Source: Senimuribacter sp049852125 (GTDB lineage: Bacteria > Bacillota > Clostridia > Peptostreptococcales > Anaerovoracaceae). Taken from it: DNA of 64,000 nucleotides. Position 1 is the stretch's first letter; each line of letters begins with the position of its first letter. The DNA lies in the NCBI RefSeq assembly GCF_049852125.1, contig NZ_CP187532.1, positions 2,480,001 to 2,544,000 on the forward strand, in the 5' to 3' direction. Below the pieces are notes generated by a model, which had not been told where the DNA came from, did not search any database, and was given only the letters and a program-made list of their open reading frames with translations. Shown piece by piece: positions 42,708 to 51,881 of this stretch. Position numbers and translations under genes: made by a program.

Positions 42708-43595
42708 CTATCTTCCTACAGCAAATACAGCAACGCCTGCCGCCAAAAGAACAAATCCCAGCCATCCCTTTTTGCTTAATTTTTCATGAAGGAAAAAGCG
42801 GGATAAAATAATAGAGATCACCATACCCATGCGGTAAATAGTCATGATAACCGCCGCCTTTCCCAGATACAATGACTTATATACCAGTACGTGTCCCGCG
42901 CCGCTTGCCGCCGCTCCCAACAGGATAAAAATCCAGGTCTTTCCTGTGATTTTTCTCAGCTGAGAACCTTTTTTCTTGCAAACAAAAATCATCCATAAGA
43001 CAGAAACTACGATGATATATCGAAACATGCTGGTCACATTCGTATCAATAGGCGCCCGGTCAGCCTTTACAATGACGTAAGAAACAGATGCAAAGATGGC
43101 TGATAAAGCGGAAAATAAAATCCATCGTTGATCACTTTTTAGGATATTTTTATTCTTCAACGCCGACAGCTCCTGTTTATCCATCATAAGAAGTGTTCCC
43201 GTTATGATCATTACCGTCCCCAGGATCATAAACATTGTTATTTTCTCTTTTATAAAAATAGCGCAAAGCGCCATAGACACCACAATAGTCAAGCTCTGTA
43301 TCGCAAGAAACACGCTGACGCTACCACCTGCCAGACCGAGAAAATAGAAAACCCAGGATATGGACAGAATAACGCCAGATGCACCTATGCTGACCCAGGT
43401 CCACATTCCCATCTCAGGAATTTGTCCAAATACGCCCGTAAAGGCCGCTGTTCCGGCAAAAGCTATCAGAAGCACCGTATTTGTTACCGCTCCGGTAGCA
43501 TAAGGATCGGCGTCCTTAATACCGATTTTCGACAGAATTGTAGAAACGCCGATTAACACTGCCGCAATACATGCCATGAAAAGCCACATAAACAA
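42708..43595 (-). CDS. EamA/DMT-family transporter
   Basis: 295 residues, ten membrane segments arranged as two EamA repeats (about 5-140 and 155-292), each ending with a motif like FIKEKITMFMILGTVMIITG or FLHEKLSKKGWLGFVLLAAG. Members export amino acids or metabolites; substrate unknown. Single gene downstream of ptb-buk. Confidence 0.85.
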   Translation of the reverse strand: MFMWLFMACIAAVLIGVSTILSKIGIKDADPYATGAVTNTVLLIAFAGTAAFTGVFGQIPEMGMWTWVSIGASGVILSISWVFYFLGLAGGSVSVFLAIQSLTIVVSMALCAIFIKEKITMFMILGTVMIITGTLLMMDKQELSALKNKNILKSDQRWILFSALSAIFASVSYVIVKADRAPIDTNVTSMFRYIIVVSVLWMIFVCKKKGSQLRKITGKTWIFILLGAAASGAGHVLVYKSLYLGKAAVIMTIYRMGMVISIILSRFFLHEKLSKKGWLGFVLLAAGVAVFAVGR

Positions 43596-43734
43596 ACCCT
43601 CTTTTCAAATTAGAATACGCCTATTCTTTGCAGAAAAGAGTTCGAATATACAGCTGTCAAATCATCTGATAGCTAACGACAACAAGCTGCCGGTTGCCAT
43701 ATTAAATACTAAAGAGCAATATTTCCATTCATCC

Positions 43735-44805
43735 TTATAATATATGCGCTTTTTCTTTTCCGTTAAGAACTCTATGAATACCTTTTGCCAAAGCTTCCAT
43801 CTCATAGGTCCCCGGAATAACTGCTACCGGCGCGATGAAGCCTACCCTTTTTTTCATTTCTTCAGTCAGATATTCTGAGTAAGCCATACCTCCGGTCAGA
43901 ATTATTTTATCCACATTACCGCAAACAACCGGCGCCAGACTTCCAATATCCTTGGAGAGCTGCATAATCATAGCGTCATAAACTTCCCTTGCTTTCTCAT
44001 CTTTTTCTTCAAAAGCCATTTTTTCCACTGCTCTGGCATCGTTAACGCCCAGATAGGCTGTTAATCCACCCTGACCCTTTAACCTTTTCTGCACCTCTTT
44101 TTCTGAAAGTCCACTGCGGAAACAGTATTTCACCAATTCGCGGCAGGGTACGCCGCCGGAACGCTCAGGTGAAAAGCCTCCTTCATCATCGCCGACAAAT
44201 TCCAGGATTTTTCCTTCCTTTACCAAATTGCTTGTAACACCTCCACCTAAATGGCAGACAATATAGCAGGTTTCTTCCAATTCCTTCCCGTCGCGCTTTG
44301 CCTGTTCTATGCTGACTGCCCGGCTATTTAGCACGTGGGTAACAAAAGGTTTCTTGATCTCCGGCACACCTGTATAGGTAAATAACCGCTCAGGCGTTCC
44401 GCAGCCGCAAACCGCATCGTAAATATAGGTATTGATCTCAGCGCCTGACTCTCTGATCATTTCATATCCAATAACCGCAGCTAAATTGGAAGGATGCGGC
44501 GCGGGAGAATGAAGTGAAGCTTCAACAAAAGCCTCGTTCACCAAATAGGCTCCGCTTTCCAATTGCCCAAGTACACCACCTCTCGCAGCGATTGCAGACA
44601 GATCGGTTACACGCAAATTCTGGGACTTTAAATAAGCCAACACATCTCGTTTTCGAAACTGCAGCTGATCATTTACCTCCGTAAAGCTTCTTAAATCCTC
44701 CGCCGGATGGTCGATACTGCTGCTATGCAGCTCCTTTTCTCCATTGTAAACAGCCACTTTCGTAGATGTTGATCCTGGATTAATCACTAAAATATATTCT
44801 GCCAT
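43735..44805 (-). CDS. buk: Butyrate kinase
   Basis: Butyryl phosphate plus ADP gives butyrate plus ATP. 356 residues. Acetokinase-family signatures: VINPGSTSTKVAVYNGEK at the N-terminus, CHLGGGVTSNLVKEGKILEF near 185, DDEGGFSPERSGGVP near 205 and ILTGGMAYSEYL near 300. Start immediately follows the ptb stop, so they form one operon. Branched-chain or short-chain acyl kinase activity is an alternative. Confidence 0.95.
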   Translation of the reverse strand: MAEYILVINPGSTSTKVAVYNGEKELHSSSIDHPAEDLRSFTEVNDQLQFRKRDVLAYLKSQNLRVTDLSAIAARGGVLGQLESGAYLVNEAFVEASLHSPAPHPSNLAAVIGYEMIRESGAEINTYIYDAVCGCGTPERLFTYTGVPEIKKPFVTHVLNSRAVSIEQAKRDGKELEETCYIVCHLGGGVTSNLVKEGKILEFVGDDEGGFSPERSGGVPCRELVKYCFRSGLSEKEVQKRLKGQGGLTAYLGVNDARAVEKMAFEEKDEKAREVYDAMIMQLSKDIGSLAPVVCGNVDKIILTGGMAYSEYLTEEMKKRVGFIAPVAVIPGTYEMEALAKGIHRVLNGKEKAHIL

Positions 44806-45723
44806 CTATTTCATCCTCCTTGCACATGCTGCAGCCAAAAGCAGAGACTGTCGCTTTTCCTTTTCTGTCGCTCCTCTGGAAGTAAGCGCTATCGGCGCCT
44901 TTGCACCTACGATAAGTCCTGCCATATCAGCCTCAGCAGAGAAGACTAACGCCTTACCCAAAATATTACCGCATGGCATATTAGGAACAACCATAATATC
45001 AGCGTCGCCTACCAAATCACTGTCGAAACCTTTTTTATGAGCGGAAGTCTTACTCATAAGGATATCATAGGAAAGCGGTCCTTCTACAATGCAATCCCTG
45101 ATCTGTCCATTTCGGTTCATTTCTGCCAGCTTTGCTGCATCCTCTGTCTCCGGCTGCTTAGGATTCACCTTTTCTACAGCGGCCAGCACACCTACCTTAG
45201 GTGTATCGTATCCCATGTTTTGCAGACTATTCACTGCATTTTCAATAATTTCCTTTTTCTGTTCAAGCGTCGGATATAAGACCATTCCACTATCAGTCAA
45301 CACCAAGATCTTGTGATAATTAGGTATCTTAAGAAATGCCAGATGACTCATCAGGCGGCCGGTACGCAAACCTGATTCCTCCGCTACTACAGCTTTCAGC
45401 AAAATACCTGTATCTATCTTTCCTTTTAAAATGAAATCAGCCTCACCGTTTTTCACACACGCACAGGTTTTCTTCGCTGCCTCCTCCAACGTAGCCGCGT
45501 GGATGATCTTTGCATCATCCATTTCACCGTCAAAGGCCTTAATTTCTTCCTTGATCAAAGCCTCGTCACCAACCAGTATCGCATCAATCAGTCCTTCCTT
45601 CTTGCATCTGTTCACCGCGGTCAGCGCTGACTGGTCCTGTGCAGCAGCCACTACTACAGTCTTCTTTTCCGATGCGTGGAAAGACTTTTCCAGCTCCTCA
45701 AAATCTTTGAAATACATCTTCAT
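44806..45723 (-). CDS. ptb: Phosphate butyryltransferase
   Basis: Converts butyryl-CoA to butyryl phosphate. 305 residues of the phosphotransacetylase fold: VVAAAQDQSALTAVNRCKKE near 25, ADFILKGKIDTGILLKAVV near 95, GPLSYDILMSKTSAHKKGFD near 220, NMPCGNILGKALVFSAEADM near 250. AGGAGG precedes the ATG. With buk it gives substrate-level ATP from acyl-CoA. Confidence 0.94.
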   Translation of the reverse strand: MKMYFKDFEELEKSFHASEKKTVVVAAAQDQSALTAVNRCKKEGLIDAILVGDEALIKEEIKAFDGEMDDAKIIHAATLEEAAKKTCACVKNGEADFILKGKIDTGILLKAVVAEESGLRTGRLMSHLAFLKIPNYHKILVLTDSGMVLYPTLEQKKEIIENAVNSLQNMGYDTPKVGVLAAVEKVNPKQPETEDAAKLAEMNRNGQIRDCIVEGPLSYDILMSKTSAHKKGFDSDLVGDADIMVVPNMPCGNILGKALVFSAEADMAGLIVGAKAPIALTSRGATEKEKRQSLLLAAACARRMK

Positions 45724-45751
45724 ACCTCCTATGGATTACATGTAAATGCTT

Positions 45752-45779
45752 ATTATACCTTAAGCATACCATCTTTCAA
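45752..45779 (-). promoter_or_regulatory. Sigma-70-type promoter for ptb-buk
   Basis: On the minus strand TTGAAA, 16 bp spacer, TATAAT; the -10 box lies about 30 bp before the ptb ATG. Confidence 0.65.
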
Positions 45780-45929
45780 GGTTTAGGTCAAATTCTTTTT
45801 TTGATATGATTACTTTTCGTATGAACTGGCCATGATTTTCATATTCACAATCACTGTTTTCCTCTGTTTTTTACCATAATCAGCATCCATATAAATTTTC
45901 TGAAAATATAACTTTTTGTCTGAAATTTG

Positions 45930-45958
45930 TTGCAAAAAAAGTTTAGACTTGCTATAAT
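45930..45958 (+). promoter_or_regulatory. Sigma-70-type promoter for the YheO-like regulator
   Basis: TTGCAA, 17 bp spacer, TATAAT, about 57 bp before the ATG at 46015. The rest of the 290-bp divergent region is AT-rich without a clear dyad. Confidence 0.75.
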
Positions 45959-46014
45959 AAATCTGATAACATTATAAAGCAGAAAATTATAGGTAATATT
46001 AGGAGAATTATTAA

Positions 46015-46671
46015 ATGGTAAATAATGAAAAGCAACTCAGATTAGTGGCTGATTTAATTGCTGCCCAATTCGGGCCCAGTACGGAAACTGTCATCCACGA
46101 TTTTACCGGAGATATCGATCATACAATCGTATACATAGTTAACGGGCATGTAACCGGCCGCCGTATCGGTGATGGACCTACACAGGCGTTCCTCAGATAT
46201 ATGAAGCATCAGGGCGCTACGCTGGACAAAATCCGGTATGTATCTCATACTGCAGACGGCCGCATGATTCGTTCTTCTACAGTAAACTTTTTTGACGAGG
46301 ACGGACTATTAAACAGCGCCATGTGTATCAACCAGGATATTACAGATCTTGTTACTCTGGAAAGCGCTATCAAAGGCATGTCCAACAATAATTACTTTGA
46401 AACGAATCAGCTATCATCAGAGAATTATTTTGACGGCTCATCCACTTCCATCCATGGGCTTATGGATAGCTTAATTGCAGAAGGAATCGCCTTGATCGGC
46501 ATGCCTCCGGATAAAATGAATAAAGGGGCAAAAATACGTTTAATTCGTTTTCTGGATGAACGCGGCGTATTTATGATTCAGAAATCCGGACAAGCAGTCT
46601 GCGAATTGTTAGGTATTTCCAAATTTACACTCTATAATTATTTAGAGGAAGCACGTGAAAAAAAGGAATAG
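46015..46671 (+). CDS. YheO/DauR-like PAS-HTH transcriptional regulator
   Basis: 218 residues. Residues 10-115 are a YheO-like PAS domain (GPSTETVIHDFTGDIDHTIV, NGHVTGRRIGDGPTQAFLRY), residues 160-215 a helix-turn-helix of the HTH_22 type (AVCELLGISKFTLYNYLEEA). Members respond to small metabolites such as D-amino acids. Divergent from ptb-buk, which it may regulate. Confidence 0.85.
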   Translation: MVNNEKQLRLVADLIAAQFGPSTETVIHDFTGDIDHTIVYIVNGHVTGRRIGDGPTQAFLRYMKHQGATLDKIRYVSHTADGRMIRSSTVNFFDEDGLLNSAMCINQDITDLVTLESAIKGMSNNNYFETNQLSSENYFDGSSTSIHGLMDSLIAEGIALIGMPPDKMNKGAKIRLIRFLDERGVFMIQKSGQAVCELLGISKFTLYNYLEEAREKKE

Positions 46672-46812
46672 CTATTTTTACAAGTGAAAAAGGTTTCAGT
46701 GTAAAATGCTCCCAAAAGTTGAACTTTATCAGCGAGGAACTCATTTTCCTCGAGACCGTTTCAAGTTTTATATAAATTACAAAAACTGACATAAGACTTA
46801 TCAATAGCTACT

Positions 46813-46849
46813 TAAGGGCAGAGCCGGTTTTGACTGGGTTCTGCCCTTA
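46813..46849 (+). terminator. Terminator-like hairpin after the YheO-like regulator
   Basis: TAAGGGCAGA paired with TTCTGCCCTTA around a 16-nt loop, but without a proper T-run. Confidence 0.5.
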
Positions 46850-46875
46850 CCCTATATTATACAGGGCTTTTTCTG

Positions 46876-47180
46876 TCTGTAAATAAAATCTGCACAAACA
46901 GAATTTATTTACGGACTGCGTGCTTCCAAACGTTCCTCAAAAAAAATCTCCAGCTGGGATCAACCGTCCCCGTTTCTTTGTTCCGGCAATCGTATTTGGA
47001 ATAACCGAGTTCTTCGTCCAATTCCTCATCCAGTGTACCTTCAAAAAGGACGGATATCATGTCACGCATAACGGCATTCATATCAGTTCCGCTTTTGATA
47101 CTAATGTAGTTATCTTTCAGATAATCACGCATTATTTCCCTCATTGCTGCTTTTTATGGACTTTCTTTTTTTCTTGCCAT
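46876..47180 (-). pseudogene. IS256-family transposase, N-terminal remnant
   Basis: Start ATG at 47180 reads MARKKESP, then an in-frame TAA, then MREIMRDYLKDNYISIKSGT and LFEGTLDEELDEELGYSKYD, the N-terminal region of an IS256-type transposase unlike the copy at 22.9 kb. It ends at 46905, beside an inverted repeat TGTAAATAAA/TTTATTTACG (46878-46916) that resembles an IS end. The catalytic core is missing. Confidence 0.75.
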
Positions 47181-47343
47181 AATAATACCTCCAAATTAAG
47201 TAGTCTTCTCTTACATCAGTTTGGAGGTTTACATGAACTCTGGTATAGTCCCGTTTTTTTGCTTGATATTCACATTTTTTATTTCTGTCATACAAAATAC
47301 AATTGGGGTGTATGGCAGCTACATTTGCCATCTTTGTGATACA

Positions 47344-47580
47344 CTATTTTTCTTTTCTACGTCCTAGAATAACTCCCATTAGGAATAATCCCAAACCTAC
47401 GAAAAAGATCTCAAGTATGCCAACCCCTACATAAATCGCAAGCTCCACTTCCGTATAACCAGAAGTATTTCCTCCATATATAAAGGGTGTCCAAAGAATA
47501 GCGTTCCATAGTCTATATCCAATCGGATGCGCTAAAATCATCGTTATAATTCCAACGATTTTCATCATATTCGCACTCAT
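47344..47580 (-). CDS. Small membrane protein of unknown function
   Basis: 78 residues with two predicted membrane helices (about 5-25 and 45-70) and a basic C-terminus (ILGRRKEK). ATG at 47580 is chosen because AGGAGG lies 6 nt upstream; a GTG five codons earlier would overlap that site. No family recognised. Confidence 0.6.
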   Translation of the reverse strand: MSANMMKIVGIITMILAHPIGYRLWNAILWTPFIYGGNTSGYTEVELAIYVGVGILEIFFVGLGLFLMGVILGRRKEK

Positions 47581-47634
47581 GTTATTCCTCCTCACTTTTT
47601 ATGTATTTGATATTAAAAAACAAATTTAGATGAG

Positions 47635-47904
47635 TTAATACAAATCAATGGTTCCCGTTTCACTTACAATCCGATAGTAGTACTTGCTTGCACTCGTTCC
47701 CGATGTTGCTGAAAATCCTGCTCCCGCAAGCTGCGTAGCGACGGTCGAATTACTGCTATAAGTGGTGCTGGTCTTCAGGTTTGCAGAATATGCATAAGTT
47801 AATGACTCGGTTGGATATTTGCCAGTAGCAGATTTTACACTCTTTTCCACAGCTGAGAAAAGTGACCAAGACAAGGTCACTTTTTCCAGATATGGACTAG
47901 CCAT
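47635..47904 (-). CDS. Short hypothetical ORF, possibly a decayed gene fragment
   Basis: 89 residues, Ser/Thr-rich (about a third), no signal peptide, no ribosome site before the ATG. Composition (SANLKTSTTYSSNSTVATQL) suggests a piece of a phage-tail, secreted or surface protein. Not recognised; may not be expressed. Confidence 0.3.
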   Translation of the reverse strand: MASPYLEKVTLSWSLFSAVEKSVKSATGKYPTESLTYAYSANLKTSTTYSSNSTVATQLAGAGFSATSGTSASKYYYRIVSETGTIDLY

Positions 47905-47920
47905 TTACCCAAAAACATGC

Positions 47921-47949
47921 AGCCAGGCTGCCTATTGACAGCCTGGCTA
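47921..47949. terminator. Terminator downstream of the Rpn gene
   Basis: Perfect 10-bp stem AGCCAGGCTG/CAGCCTGGCT with a 9-nt loop and T-runs on both sides. Confidence 0.75.
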
Positions 47950-48021
47950 GAATTTTTTACACTCTCCAAAAGAAATTATCTCGGTATCTTCTTCTCAAAT
48001 CTCAGGGTTTTAAAAACACGT

Positions 48022-48993
48022 TTATTCCCTTTCTTTATATTCATGAAAACTATTCCATGCCTCTTGCTCGTCCATCTTGAATCGAAGCTTCAGTTTCAGA
48101 ACAATCTGCTCCGGTGTTTTCCCATCTTCCAAATTATCCTCTATCAATGCGGCGATACCCTGTTTTAATCCTTGCTCGAGGCCCTCTTTCATGCCTCTTT
48201 TTAATCCCTCAGCTTTTCCTCTTTCCATGCCTCTCGCATATCCTATTTCTTCTGCTTCCTCTGCTCTAATCGCCATAAATTCTTCTCTTGTTATATCATC
48301 ATACAACATGGTGCCCACCTCCGCACTATGGGTTCTCAGAAAGTCCGTCAGGATTCCTTCTCGCATGCATCGCCCTACTGCTATATCTATGGCAGCTTTC
48401 AGTTCCTTTCCCTTCTCAGTTTCCTCTCGAATATAACGGAGCAACAAGCCATAGCCATATAATTTCGCGCTGCGCTGCAGTATCCCATTTTTTTCTTCAT
48501 TCTCATTGTACACCACTTTAATCACTTTTACCACTAATTCCAAAGAATTTTCCGGCGATTGTCCCTGATAGCTGGTTGAAAGTCTCAGCTCCTCCACGTT
48601 CCATGGCTCTTTTCCAGTATAAATCACAAAAAACTCTGGCGTAGGAATTTTTACCAGACCACTTTTAAACAACATTTTGCTATCCACGATTGTCTCAAAG
48701 GTACGCGTAATGTATTGAAGCTGTCTCAACGGCATATTTTCTGATTTCGTGCTTTGGTGCTCGGTCAGTATTACAAACCTGTTATCAATAATAAAGCCTA
48801 AATTATTCTTAACACCTTGATAAAGTACATCCTCAAGGGTAGTAAACTGAACTTCGGTATCAGGTCCGTAATCAGTTCCTTTCAATGCGTTAAACAGTTC
48901 AATTGCACTTTCTTTGTCCGTAAACAACATACGAAATACACTGTCCTGGTAGTTTCTCTTTGGTAATCCACTCTGCAGAAGCTTATCTTCCAT
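48022..48993 (-). CDS. Rpn-family recombination-promoting nuclease
   Basis: 323 residues. The N-terminal 230 residues are the PD-(D/E)xK nuclease of the Rpn/PF04754-like group: RNYQDSVFRMLFTDKESAIE, and the core FVILTEHQSTKSENMPLRQL with the Glu-x-Gln/Lys metal site near 85. The C-terminus has a Gly/Glu/Lys/Arg repeat (RGMERGKAEGLKRGMKEGLE), common in this family and proposed to vary in length. Often multi-copy and associated with mobile DNA and phage defence. Single gene with its own terminator. Confidence 0.85.
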   Translation of the reverse strand: MEDKLLQSGLPKRNYQDSVFRMLFTDKESAIELFNALKGTDYGPDTEVQFTTLEDVLYQGVKNNLGFIIDNRFVILTEHQSTKSENMPLRQLQYITRTFETIVDSKMLFKSGLVKIPTPEFFVIYTGKEPWNVEELRLSTSYQGQSPENSLELVVKVIKVVYNENEEKNGILQRSAKLYGYGLLLRYIREETEKGKELKAAIDIAVGRCMREGILTDFLRTHSAEVGTMLYDDITREEFMAIRAEEAEEIGYARGMERGKAEGLKRGMKEGLEQGLKQGIAALIEDNLEDGKTPEQIVLKLKLRFKMDEQEAWNSFHEYKERE

Positions 48994-49132
48994 ATTTATG
49001 TGATTCTCCTCTCCTCTCCCATTTCCAATAAATGGATATTCTCATTATACAACTTCGCAAATGGGATTTCAAGGAAATTCTACAGTAAATGTATCTACAG
49101 CATCTGTTTACATGAAAGCCTACCGCACCAAC

Positions 49133-49163
49133 AAAAAAAGTCTCGCCATCAGACGAGACCTTT
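49133..49163 (-). terminator. Terminator of the rnf operon
   Basis: Minus strand GTCTCG-8 nt-CGAGAC followed by seven T residues, 19 bp after the rnfB stop. Confidence 0.85.
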
Positions 49164-49181
49164 TCGCAAAATTCAAGCCGC

Positions 49182-50015
49182 TTACTTTTCTTCAGCTTTT
49201 GGTTCAGCGACCTTTGCCGGCGCTTTCTTTATGCGCATATTGTTGATTGCGCCTGTCGGACATTCTTTTGCGCAGAGTCCGCAGTTCTTACACTTGTCAG
49301 GGTCGATTCTTGCCACATTGTTTTCCACTGTGATCGCTTCGAACTTACAAGTCTTTTCGCATTTTTTGCAGCCGATACAGCCGTTGGAGCAGGCCTTTCT
49401 GGTATCTGCACCCTTTGCTTCAGATTTGCACTGCACCACAACCAGGTTCTTGGCGCTCTGAATTTTAATTACGGAGTTCGGACAAACCTTCGCGCACGCG
49501 CCGCAGGCTACACAGTTGTCTCTGTTGACAACCGCTACGCCGTCGCATACGTGAATCGCGTCAAAGTCACACGCCGCAGCACAGTCCCCAAGACCGATAC
49601 ATCCGTAAGGGCAAGCGGAGAGACCGCCGAAAAACTGTTTTGCAGCAGAACAAGTCTGTACGCCTTTATATTCCATAATGGTCTTCGCCGCATCCTTGGT
49701 GCCGTTGCACATCACAACTGCCACCTGTTTGTCGGCAGAACCTGCTTCAACGCCCAGCACTTCCGCAAGCTTTGCAGCTACATCCGCGCCGCCTACCGGA
49801 CACTTGGAGCAGCTGAGAGAATGATCTTCTGCCAGCGCGTTGGCATAGTCGTCACAGCCGGCATAACCGCAGGCGCCGCAGTTTGCGCCCGGCAGCTCTG
49901 CACGAAGCAGCGCAAAGGTTTCGTCAACAGGCACGAAGAACACTTTGGAAGCGATGGTCAGAATGACTGCGCATACAAGACCAATCGCAACTACAATTAA
50001 AACTGGTGTTAACAT
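49182..50015 (-). CDS. rnfB: Rnf complex subunit B (iron-sulfur)
   Basis: Membrane-anchored ferredoxin-like subunit that accepts electrons from ferredoxin. 277 residues: N-terminal membrane helix (about 5-25), the Fe-S domain GANCGACGYAGCDDYA near 45, then four-Cys ferredoxin motifs CVACGACAKVCP, CIGCKKCEKTCK and CKNCGLCAKECP, so about five or six [4Fe-4S] clusters in all. Ends in a Lys/Glu/Ala-rich tail. Last gene of rnfCDGEAB. Confidence 0.95.
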   Translation of the reverse strand: MLTPVLIVVAIGLVCAVILTIASKVFFVPVDETFALLRAELPGANCGACGYAGCDDYANALAEDHSLSCSKCPVGGADVAAKLAEVLGVEAGSADKQVAVVMCNGTKDAAKTIMEYKGVQTCSAAKQFFGGLSACPYGCIGLGDCAAACDFDAIHVCDGVAVVNRDNCVACGACAKVCPNSVIKIQSAKNLVVVQCKSEAKGADTRKACSNGCIGCKKCEKTCKFEAITVENNVARIDPDKCKNCGLCAKECPTGAINNMRIKKAPAKVAEPKAEEK

Positions 50016-50032
50016 TTCATTCGCCTCCTATC

Positions 50033-50608
50033 TTACTGGAACAGTCCGCTGAAGCCCATGAAGCCCAGGGACAGCATCGCAGCAGTAATTAATGTAAGAG
50101 GAACACCTCTGAATGCCATCGGCACGCCGTTTTCGTTTTCCAGCTTGCTTCTGACGCCGGCAAAGAGAACCATTGCCAGCAGGAAGCCTACGCCAGCACC
50201 GAAAGCGTTGCAGATGGACAGGAAATATCCGTATCCGGCATCAATGTTGTTGATGCAGACACCCAGTACCGCACAGTTGGTGGTAATCAGCGGAAGATAT
50301 ACACCCAACGCTTTGTGAAGCGGCGGCATGTATTTCTTCATCATCATTTCGATGAGCTGAACCAGCGCAGCGATGACCAGGATGAATACTACAGTCTGTA
50401 AATAACCGATTTCAAAGTTGTTCAGTACTTTCATAATCGGCCAGGTCGCGATGGTCGCAAGTACCATGACAAAGATAACGGCAACACCCATACCGACTGC
50501 GGAATCCAATTTCTTGGATACGCCCAGAAACGGACAAATACCGAGGAACTGCGCCAATACATAGTTATTCACGAGAATCATACTCATGATTACAGTAACT
50601 GCTAACAT
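50033..50608 (-). CDS. rnfA: Rnf complex subunit A
   Basis: 191-residue integral membrane subunit, six helices; contains LAQFLGICPFLGVSKK with a conserved Cys near 25 and TTNCAVLGVCINNIDAGYG near 110. The pair of half-membrane Cys residues binds the intramembrane [2Fe-2S] with RnfE. Start overlaps rnfE by 7 bp. Confidence 0.95.
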   Translation of the reverse strand: MLAVTVIMSMILVNNYVLAQFLGICPFLGVSKKLDSAVGMGVAVIFVMVLATIATWPIMKVLNNFEIGYLQTVVFILVIAALVQLIEMMMKKYMPPLHKALGVYLPLITTNCAVLGVCINNIDAGYGYFLSICNAFGAGVGFLLAMVLFAGVRSKLENENGVPMAFRGVPLTLITAAMLSLGFMGFSGLFQ

Positions 50609-51309
50609 ACTTCTTCAGCTCCTTTCTGACAATCTTTTTGTTTTCTTGCGCCGCCGCACATTGCAGCCATGGCGCAGCCATCACAGCCAAATTCTTTCTT
50701 CTTCAGCGCCTTGCCCTTTGTAAAGAAGTTTACAGCAGCGATCAGCACACCGAATACGAAGAATCCGCCCGGCGCCAGGTTAAAGATACCCATGCCTGGA
50801 ACGATATTTGTCAAAACTTCCTGTCCGAACAGTGTACCGGAACCGAAGAACTCTCTGATCAGACCCATAACGCCCAGCGCCAGGGTAAATCCAATACCCA
50901 TACCGATTCCATCTAACGCGGAATCAAACGGGTTGTTCTTGCTGGCGAACATTTCGGCTCTTCCCAAAATGATACAGTTTACTACGATCAGTGGGATAAA
51001 GAGTCCCAAAGACGCGTACAGGGAAGGCACGAATGCCTGCAGTAATAACTGAACGACGGTTACGAATCCCGCGATAACTACGATGTAGCACGGGATACGT
51101 ACTTTGTCAGGAATGATATTTCTCAATAAAGAAATTACGATGTTGGAGCAAATCAGTACTGCCATGGCAGATACGCCCATACCGATACCGTTGATTGCAG
51201 AGGAGGTCGTTGCCAATGTCGGGCAAGTACCCAGCAGCAATACGAGTACCGGGTTTTCCTTAATAATACCCTTGGTAAGGATGCTTAACTTGCTTGGTTT
51301 CTTATCCAT
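50602..51309 (-). CDS. rnfE: Rnf complex subunit E
   Basis: 235 residues, six helices, with LLGTCPTLATTSSAINGIGM near 30 and VVNCIILGRAEMFASKNNPF near 110. Has a Cys-rich C-terminal tail (GCDGCAMAAMCGGARKQKDC) found in clostridial RnfE. ATG shares a base with the rnfG stop (TAATG). Confidence 0.95.
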   Translation of the reverse strand: MDKKPSKLSILTKGIIKENPVLVLLLGTCPTLATTSSAINGIGMGVSAMAVLICSNIVISLLRNIIPDKVRIPCYIVVIAGFVTVVQLLLQAFVPSLYASLGLFIPLIVVNCIILGRAEMFASKNNPFDSALDGIGMGIGFTLALGVMGLIREFFGSGTLFGQEVLTNIVPGMGIFNLAPGGFFVFGVLIAAVNFFTKGKALKKKEFGCDGCAMAAMCGGARKQKDCQKGAEEVC

Positions 51310-51881
51310 TATTTAGCACCTCCTACAATCTTATACTGTTCCAATGCGCAATATACCCCATAGTGTACTGCATTGGAGGAAATGGTTGCGCCGGAAATGT
51401 GATTTACGGAAGCATCACCCTTTGCGGTAGTATCTGTTAATTCGGAAAGTCCCTGATACTGTGCCAGATGTCCCGGATCATGTGCTTTCGTTCCAAGACC
51501 CGGTGTGTCTGCGTGGGCAGTTACCTTGACGCCGGTAATCTTGCCGTCCGCATCGATACCGATCATCTCTGTCAGCGCACCGCCGAAGGACTTGGTGTTT
51601 ACTGTGATAACCATGCCGCTTCCATTGTCTGCAATATAGCAGTCGACGGCATATACTTTATCCGGATCGCAGACTGCCAGTTCCCCGTCATAAGCGGTAA
51701 AGGTGTCTGCTGCCGGCAGAAGTTCAGCTCTCGCCTCATTGGCAGCTTTTTCTGCGTTGCTGTCGATGATCGGCTTTGCTACGCCGTAAGTTGCGGCAAG
51801 GGCAGCCGTAATCACCAGACAAATCGCTACCAGAACAACGATAGGTGCAACATATTCTTTGAAGGTATTGTTATTTTTCAT
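51309..51881 (-). CDS. rnfG: Rnf complex subunit G (covalent FMN)
   Basis: 190 residues: one N-terminal membrane helix, then an extracellular FMN-binding domain. Flavinylation motif SGAT in NHISGATISSNAVHYGV near 160, the Thr being the covalent FMN site. ATG at 51881 with GGAGGTG 9 nt upstream; this overlaps the end of rnfD by 11 bp. Confidence 0.95.
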   Translation of the reverse strand: MKNNNTFKEYVAPIVVLVAICLVITAALAATYGVAKPIIDSNAEKAANEARAELLPAADTFTAYDGELAVCDPDKVYAVDCYIADNGSGMVITVNTKSFGGALTEMIGIDADGKITGVKVTAHADTPGLGTKAHDPGHLAQYQGLSELTDTTAKGDASVNHISGATISSNAVHYGVYCALEQYKIVGGAK

